From Artemisia argyi (taxonomy: Eukaryota; Streptophyta; Magnoliopsida; Asterales; Asteraceae), in assembly GCA_030686995.1 (NCBI GenBank), contig CM060685.1, positions 130,783,823 to 130,847,822 on the forward strand: 64,000 nucleotides of DNA. The letters are read 5' to 3'. The stretch's first letter is position 1; each line of letters begins with the position of its first letter. The notes beneath the pieces were generated by a model. That model was not told the DNA's origin, made no database searches, and worked only from the letters and a program-made list of their open reading frames with translations. Below, piece by piece: positions 57,898 through 64,000 of this stretch. A program made the translations under genes and the position numbers.

Positions 57898-58050
57898 AAC
57901 AATTCATTTTCTTAATAAACGAACATGAACTAGAAAATTCGTCCGTTTAAGCATCCGAGTCTGTTTATTTGTCCGGTTAAAATTAAATGAACGAATATGA
58001 ACAGAGCTCCGTTCGTGTTCGTCCGGTTCGTTTACAACCCTAAACTCAGG

Positions 58051-58576
58051 TATGATGAAATTCCTTCCTTTTGGTCTTTAAAGTTTTTTGTCCTTTTTTA
58101 CTTACCCGCTCGTTCTAAAGTATTCAGTTGTTGAAAATTTTGTAGGTTTCCTAATACTGCAGTGCAATGATAAAGTTTACGGAGAAAATGATTGGATTGC
58201 AAAAGGTATGCACATATGTACTCCTGATTTCGTCGAAAGAGTGAGCATCTAATCTCTTTCTTCTATTTTTATTTATTTTATTTTTATTATTATTTTATTT
58301 TTGTTAAAATGGGGTGTCTGGATGTGTGTTTTAGATGACATTGCTATCATGTTAAATGATAAATTACATTAAAGTCATTAAATTTAGGGTATATGTTTGG
58401 ATACTTAGATGTGTTTATGTTAATCTAAGGCGGTAGTAATACGATGAAAGTGATGGGCTGGTTGGGTAGTTCATTTTTTATTAGCTAAAAGTGGTTTAAA
58501 AGGACCTTAGTCTAGAGGCAGAATTACGCAAAAAAAGATGAACTAAAAACTACAAAGCAGTGTTTATGTGATACAT
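58051..58576. other. Spacer right of the hAT-like MITE
   Basis: A short open stretch (58145-58252) reads NDKVYGENDWIAK and then CTPDFVERVSI before a stop, preceded by a TTTTGTAG acceptor-like site. It could be an exon of the gene remnant that follows. Otherwise AT-rich. Confidence 0.3.
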
Positions 58577-59022
58577 AGTATGAGATTCATGGAATTACAA
58601 GTAGAATTTGATGAAAGTAGGAACGTGATTAGTGTCACCTTTAAGGAAAAAATTGCGAAATACAGAAAAGTTGTAAATGATCCATCATATGTACCCGAAA
58701 AGGTAATTAAGCGTATAGTAGGCTGAAAAATAATAGTGATAATCTCAATATTTGTTTGCCTCAGAAAATGGCTTAAATGTATGTGTGTTTATGTTTTGAA
58801 TGGTATCACGCGATTGGTCACAACCATGAAACTTACTAGCTGTAGCCTGTAGCATGATTACCCTTATTGAAAATAGAGTGCTAGAAGTAACATTTACTGA
58901 TATAAAAGGTTATACAATTAATTAAGAAGACAATAAATAAGAGGGAACAAATATGTATTTGAAATAACTCCTTACTGGTGCAGGTTTGGGATGATCGCCA
59001 CAAGGTGAAGCACGAGTATTAA
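58577..59022 (+). pseudogene. Exon-like remains of an unidentified gene (two exons, in-frame splice)
   Basis: Exon-like block 58577-58702 reads MRFMELQVEFDESRNV and ends NDPSYVPEK at a GTAATT donor. A CAG acceptor at 58981-58983 opens 58984-59022, which reads VWDDRHKVKHEY and a stop. The join keeps the frame and the composition is protein-like (charged, no repeats). I do not recognise the family. Further blocks at about 59455-59585 and 60149-60240 (ERQEKQTRQKKKRDSLSSEGD) may belong to it or to a neighbour. It could be the 3' end of a real gene whose 5' part was displaced by the insertions to the left. Confidence 0.35.
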
Positions 59023-60563
59023 AGGAATACATCAGCTTAGGAACAATGCTGAGGTATTGTCACAGATTGGAGTACAAAAAATTTACTGATTATTACAATG
59101 GTGGAATTCTTCTTTCTTGGATTAACCGGCTAACATTACCGTCTTCAGAGCTATCCAATGGTAATAAAACTGTTTCTTTGAGGGTCTTTTTTAGCGATAT
59201 GACTACTCTTTTGTGATATTTGCAGGTTCAACCTTTCAAGGCATTTTTACTCACTCCAATAATCAACATATTTTCAACAAAGAGAGATCCTAAACCACAA
59301 AATTTCTTATGGAATTGTGGAATATATTGGTATAAACTCAAACTTTTAATTCATTATGTAAAAAAGGCATATGTGGTGGGTCTATTTAGATGAATTTTCA
59401 CTTATTATAAAATTAGTATCATGGTTTCTTTCTCATTGTAAAGGTGAAAGCCAAGAATATTACGGAGATTTATACTAAAGCAGAAAAGAACATGCGGCTT
59501 CGTCATGGGTCAACCACATGTATAAGAAACAGTCGTGCTTTGACTACCGTCAACTATGCCTGGACACAGTTCCTACATATCCGAGGTATGATGAAACTTG
59601 AGTATTGGCTATAACTATGTGTTCATATTATGAAGTTTTAACCTCAATTAAAGAAGGCCTCTCAAGAGATGAGGAATGTAAACCCTTTTTAATAGTTTGG
59701 TTAAACTAGCCAAAATGAAAACAATTTGGAAAAAAAAAATCATCCCGGATAACTATAGATGAACTCCATAAGTATATATCAGCTGTAAAACAAATCTATT
59801 GCAATGATTTAATTAATATATGAATAAGTAAAAACCAGATAATTTAATGATATAGTTTTATGTTCTGAAATTGTATGTCATACTACTAAGAGTTTCAAAC
59901 GCCCTTGCAACTATAAGTCTGAAGTTGCACAACTTAATCTAAATATAAGTTGAGCCCATTAGAATTTTAGTAGAGCTTCAGTTTTTTCATATCGTGAAGT
60001 TAACTATTTGTATCTAATAAACGGTTAACCAATTACACATCCTTTGAATTCTAGACAAATCATCAAGATGGGTCTAATAAACGGTTAATGTGCCATTTCT
60101 CTTTTTGCAAAGCCATCTTTTTCATTAGATAACCAAAATTCCTTTTTGCAATCAAGAATTGAGCGGCAAGAAAAGCAAACGAGACAGAAAAAGAAGAGAG
60201 ATTCTTTGTCGAGTGAAGGTGATGCTTCACACTTTGTATTGAATTGTTATGGTTTTAAGGCCATAACATTTTATAGATATGTATCTTTTAAAAAAACTGA
60301 TAATGATAACCGCTTTTCATTTCTCCATGTCCATCTACTCGGGTGTGAAGGCAGAATACCCAAAAAGTTAGCCAACGTGGTTGTCAAAGCTCACGTAATG
60401 TTACGCATCGCACAAACTCACAGAATACTCAAAGCAGCAACCAAGGTAAAGGTTGTTTTCTGTTGTTGAACATCTTTGATTATTACTAGATAATGATAAT
60501 TTCCACTAGATACCAATTATGAAAATATATATTGATATACAAATTTTCTTTTTGCAGATGCAT
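59023..60563. other. Spacer with weak coding-like blocks
   Basis: AT-rich sequence with short open stretches. The best is the basic, Lys/Arg/Gln-rich start of an ORF at 60146-60469 (107 aa), whose second half looks like translated non-coding DNA. No confident gene. Confidence 0.3.
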
Positions 60564-62015
60564 TGATAAGGCGAAAAATGAACCACTTTTAGGGGGTCAT
60601 TTAAGCCCGAATCCGAATTTATTTGATCAAATATTGCCCTAAATCGTTCCTTTTGTGATTTTAGGTACTTGGAGAGTGAATTCTGGAAAAGAAGCCATTT
60701 TGGACGTTTTTGGAGCATAAAAGTGAAGAAAACGGCAAAGTCTCAATTTTCCATGCTGGGAATAGTAGGTGACGGCGTCAAGAGTAATTTCCTGACGGCG
60801 TCAAACCTCAATAATAAAATCCGAGAGTTCATGAAGGCGTCAAGATTTTTCCTGACGGCGTCAAACCCCAAGAATTAAAATCCGTAGTTGATGACGGCGT
60901 CACACACAGGGCGTCAAGAGTAATTTGTGTGACGGCCTAGGCCTTGACGGCGTCAGAAGTAGATCAAGGCCGTCCGAGGAAGTATTTGGCGGCGAGATGA
61001 CGGCGTCACACCTTTGTTCTTGACGCCGTCATCCCTATTTTCCTATATATAGTTTTCTAGTTTTTCACATTTAAAGAGAGGAGTTTTTGGAGAAACCCTA
61101 AGTACGATTTTGGTGTAACTTTACAGGTTTTTCAAGGGTTCCAACCCCTTGATACCTTGCATGATTAATTAAGATAAGTGTTCTTCTAATTCAATTAATA
61201 TGTCTATGTGTTGGTTGTCTATATCTTGTTCTTGTCTTAATTCTATCATGCTAGGCTAGATCTCTTTTGTGTTTGCTTAGATCTAATGAAACCTAGATAT
61301 TGATTATGTGTTGATTACTTGTTTATTCTTGTTTTGGATGAATGATTTATATGTTAGGCTTAAGAAAACTGGCAGATCTCCAAATGGTAACATGCTTGAA
61401 CGTCTTAAGAAACATGAACCGAGGCGCACTAGGTCTTTATTGGTTGTATTTAATGCATGAGCCACTGTTTACAATCCCTATAGTTGTGCTGGGCATGGTG
61501 TAGGAGGAGATAAGAGCTCATAGAATTGGGGAGTTATGTGTGCCACCCCATGAATGGTATTAAGGAATACGATCCGCCATCCATGCAATTATAACAAGTA
61601 ATTAACGTGTAAAAGATATCTAGGGAGTAGTGAAATCTAAGTAAACATATTTTCTCCAATTACTGCTCACAACTTTAGTATAAATTAGTTTATTTTCATT
61701 TTTATTATTTTATTTTGATTGCATCTTAGTATTGGGTTAGTTGAATAGCAACTAATTCCGCCCACTCTTCCAAAACCCGAGATTTTAATTTGCTTTCTAA
61801 AAAAAAATATAAAAACACAAAAATAATCATCCCTCACCTTTAGAACTAGTATTTAGGCTTTCTAATCCTAGCGACACTATTCCTAAGCTGAACGATCAAT
61901 CCCCCGGTACTTGTCACTATACTATACTACAACGATCAGGTACACTGCCTGGTGGGGGTTGTAAGCTTCTCGAGATCCCTCGAGAGGTAAAGCCTGTTGC
62001 GATTCCCATGCATCA
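60564..62015 (+). mobile_element. 5' LTR of element D
   Basis: 1,452 bp, TGATAAGGCG to ATGCATCA. It holds the best preserved palindrome array of the window. The 5 bases before it are TGCAT; the partner duplication is outside the window. Confidence 0.9.
60770..61051 (+). promoter_or_regulatory. Array of seven TGACGGCGTCA palindromes ending just upstream of a TATA box
   Basis: Perfect 11-mers TGACG(G/C)CGTCA lie at 60770-60780, 60793-60803, 60853-60863, 60892-60902, 60945-60955, 60998-61008 and 61021-61031, with further decayed copies between. TATATATA lies at 61044-61051. Each 11-mer is two TGACG half-sites in inverted orientation around one base; TGACG is the core bound by plant TGA-type bZIP factors. 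The U3 position next to TATA indicates an enhancer. Factor binding is inference. Confidence 0.7.
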
Positions 62016-62021
62016 AGTTTT

Positions 62022-62039
62022 TGGCGCCGCTGCCGGGGA
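62022..62039 (+). promoter_or_regulatory. Primer-binding site of element D (tRNA-Asp)
   Basis: TGGCGCCGCTGCCGGGGA, six bases after the LTR, is the undamaged form of the site in the nest elements and the typical Athila-type primer site. Confidence 0.85.
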
Positions 62040-62178
62040 ATAGTTATTGTCTAGGTTAGAATTTCTTTTTATTAGGTCTACTTGCTAGATTCCTTTCTAG
62101 TAAGATTTTATTTTTAGGTTTTCTTTAGTCTATCTTATTTCTTCGTGTCTTTGTTCGTAATCTTTACCATCCGACATC

Positions 62179-64000
62179 ATGGAAGGTGGTAACATCTTTG
62201 AACCCATCATCCCACCACAACAAAACCCACCACTAGAACCCCTTAGGCCCCGAACCTTAGGAGAGTATTCCCGACCTAGCCACCACGGCTACCGAAACAC
62301 CATTGAGCTCACCGAAGCCAATGTGACCCCCTTGCGATCCGACACCATCCGGTTGGTGCAAAGCGGATGTGCATTCCATGGACTTCGTTCCGAAGATCCA
62401 AATCAACATCTTAAGGACTTCCTCAAAATCGTAGATTCCATAGACCTAGATGTTACAACTAGAGAGACTACCCGTTTATGCCTATTCTAATTCTATCTAC
62501 GGGATCAAGTTAGTCAATGGCTTGAGCGTTTACCCGCGGGATCCATCACCACATGGGACAATCTCGCCAATCGCTTCCTTACCCAATTCTTTCCGCCGGA
62601 AAAGACTGCAATGCTTAGAAGGGACATTTTGATGTTTGAGCAACAGCAGGGTGAAACTTTCTACGAGGCTTGGGCCCGTTTTAAGGATCTCCTCCACAAG
62701 ATCCCTCATCATGGCATAAACCTGTGGTTATTAGTCCAGATTTTCTACGACCATGTTGACTATCACACTAAGCGCACCATCGACAGGGCCGCGGGAGGTA
62801 AATTGCGTGATTATAATGCCGAGGAGTCTTGGGCAATTATCGAAGAGCTCGCTGTTGATAATCATGAGATGTGGGAATTTAAACATACGATAGAAGCGGC
62901 CATCAATGCAGTCTCGACATCTGGAGGAACCACCGAAATCCCCGATGAACTCCTATGCAAACTTGAGGCAAAAGTTGACTATTTTGAGGAAAGACAAAGG
63001 CGACCTTTGAGTCCTAGACGGGCTACTGTCAATTCTGTCTCAAAAACAACTTCGGCACCATTATCTGAATCTCCCTCTAGGGAAAATGCCGAGACTTTTC
63101 AGAACTATGCCCCACCTTGTTCCCCTCCCAAAGAGCTTGGTTCGGAGTTTGAAGCTAGGATGAGAGAATATATGGCAACTCACTCTGATCGGCTTGCTAG
63201 ATTCGAGGAAGCAGTTTATAAGCAGAAAGAGGAAATGCAGGAGAAAATGAATGAGATGATGAGTCTCTTAGAGGAGTATGCCAACCAGAGAACCCCCGAA
63301 AGAATACTACTAAGGAAAGAAAGCGCCACTCCCACCACCCAATTTGTTAACTCCATCACCATCGTCCAAAAAGATAACGAGAAGGCAGGAACTCCTGCTA
63401 AACAGACCTTAGAAAAACCACCAGAATCCCAACCTTTGAGCTACTACCTGAAACATGATATAAACGAAAACACCATAACAAATTGGATTAAGGGTGATGG
63501 GCGTAACCAACCTCCCAATCAGGGGTCTGAAAATGAGAAAGAAGTGAAAGATGAGTATGATACGCTACCTGGAGGATCAGTATTCGAAAAACTAGTGGTA
63601 CAAAAGGTAGCTACTAAGCAGCTGGCATGTGGGAACTTTGAGATACCAACAAGCATCGGGGACTTGAAACATCTTAGTGCTTTCGCCGACCAAGGATCGG
63701 AAGTAAATCTTATGCCCCTGACTATTTACGTCCAACTAACGTCAAAAATGCCAACCCCTACTCGTGTTAGGTTATCTCTCGTTGGACACTCGTACATATA
63801 TCCCCTGGGAATCGCAGAAGATGTGTTAGTTAATGTCGCTGGATTCATGTACCCCGTTGATTTTATGATCATCGATGATAAAGGGGATGGATGCATGCCA
63901 ATAATCCTTGGGTCACCATTCCTCACCACCGCTAAGGCTGTCATTAAGTATGAAGGTAGGAAGATCGAGCTTAAATCTGGAAAAAGAAAGATTAGCTTCC
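62179..64000 (+). pseudogene. Chimeric gag-protease ORF of element D, one internal stop, open at the window end
   Basis: ATG 62179 opens the family N-terminus (MEGGNIFEPI). The frame has a single TAA at 62488-62490, where the sister copies have CAA, and is otherwise open to base 64000. Up to about 62540 the DNA is very close to the nest elements. Beyond it the gag domain (ERLPAGSITTW, FFPPEKTAMLRRDILMF, GETFYEAWARFKDLLHKIPHHG) is only moderately similar, and later parts differ completely: a long coiled-coil-like stretch (about 63160-63290), then a protease-like region with FADQGSEVNLMPL and LGSPFLTTAKAVI. The usual Asp-Thr/Ser-Gly is read as Asp-Gln-Gly-Ser. Whether pol follows lies outside. 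Confidence 0.85.

Larger units (their letters stand above)
48771..58042. mobile_element. hAT-like MITE (about 560 bp) split by the Copia element
   Basis: The ends TAGGGTTGTAAATGAAC and GTTCGTTTACAACCCTA are inverted repeats, flanked by the 8-bp duplication AACTCAGG (48763-48770 and 58043-58050). Its body (48771-49191 and 57903-58042) is built from GTTCGTT/AACGAAC words. The Copia element lies within it and is younger. Confidence 0.88.
60564..64000 (+). mobile_element. Athila/Tat-like element D, 5' part (continues past the window)
   Basis: The LTR 60564-62015, an intact tRNA-Asp primer-binding site and the start of gag-pro are present; the 3' part is outside. The LTR and first 360 bp of gag belong to the same family as the nest at 20-43 kb, while the remainder is a different gag-pro lineage. 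Confidence 0.9.

Noticed and set aside
60770..61031. Regular TGACGGCGTCA repeats considered as a CRISPR-like or satellite array
   Set aside because: This is plant DNA, the spacers vary in length, and the repeats sit in the promoter part of LTRs next to a TATA box, so a regulatory array fits better.
1..64000. tRNA, rRNA and organellar DNA inserts
   Set aside because: Apart from the SINE, whose tRNA-like boxes are degenerate, I saw no clover-leaf gene, rRNA core or plastid or mitochondrial coding sequence.

Overview
The window is plant nuclear DNA: AT-rich, with spliced genes in long introns and dense nested LTR retrotransposons. A eudicot is most likely. The retroelement types fit an Asteraceae genome, but that is an inference from family resemblance only. 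Almost everything right of about 11.4 kb is mobile or repeat DNA.

1-9.6 kb, genic. The + strand carries the last seven coding exons of a leucine carboxyl methyltransferase (LCMT1, the PP2A methylase), one intron being of the rare GC-AG class. A decayed tandem copy of its 3' end lies at 4.6-5.3 kb. On the - strand is a complete two-exon AGC-VIII protein kinase (D6PK/PAX-like, 686 aa) with a 5'-UTR intron. A 52-bp-arm foldback lies just beyond its 3' end.

10-20 kb, repeat-rich intergenic DNA. It holds a hAT-like MITE with a 45-nt poly(T), a 1.95-kb solo LTR with tandem repeats inside, a relic resembling a Harbinger-type Myb ORF, a second LTR-like block, an (AT)31 microsatellite, a tandem duplication, a GAGCTCGAG-rich element, and a tRNA-derived SINE with a perfect 18-bp target-site duplication.

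20135-42987, one 22.9-kb nest bounded by a 5-bp duplication (TGAGA). Its members are Athila/Tat-like Ty3/Gypsy elements that encode only GAG-protease and share 1.4-kb LTRs. The outer insertion is a near-symmetric palindrome: LTR and gag-pro forward, then gag-pro and LTR in reverse, then a partial forward LTR. The centre holds a 25-bp filler copied from gag. Later arrivals inside it are a solo LTR of the same family, a Copia solo LTR (TSD AATCA) and a complete 8.0-kb sister element (TSD GAGAT).

43-60.5 kb, more intergenic repeats. Here are two small TIR elements (one a Mutator-like MITE with a 9-bp TSD), a Copia-type solo LTR, and a hAT-like MITE (8-bp TSD) split by a young 8.7-kb SIRE-like Copia element. 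The Copia element has an intact pol, an internally deleted gag, and a third ORF preceded by what looks like a copy of its own LTR promoter array. Exon-like remains of an unidentified gene lie at 58.6-59.0 kb.

60564-64000, start of another element with the family LTR. Its gag switches abruptly to a diverged lineage at about 62.54 kb and is still open at the window edge.

The strongest candidate for something undescribed is the LTR enhancer of the gag-pro family. It is an array of up to seven palindromes (TGACGGCGTCA: two inverted TGACG bZIP half-sites one base apart) ending directly upstream of the TATA box. Next come the palindromic provirus and the internal promoter of the Copia element.
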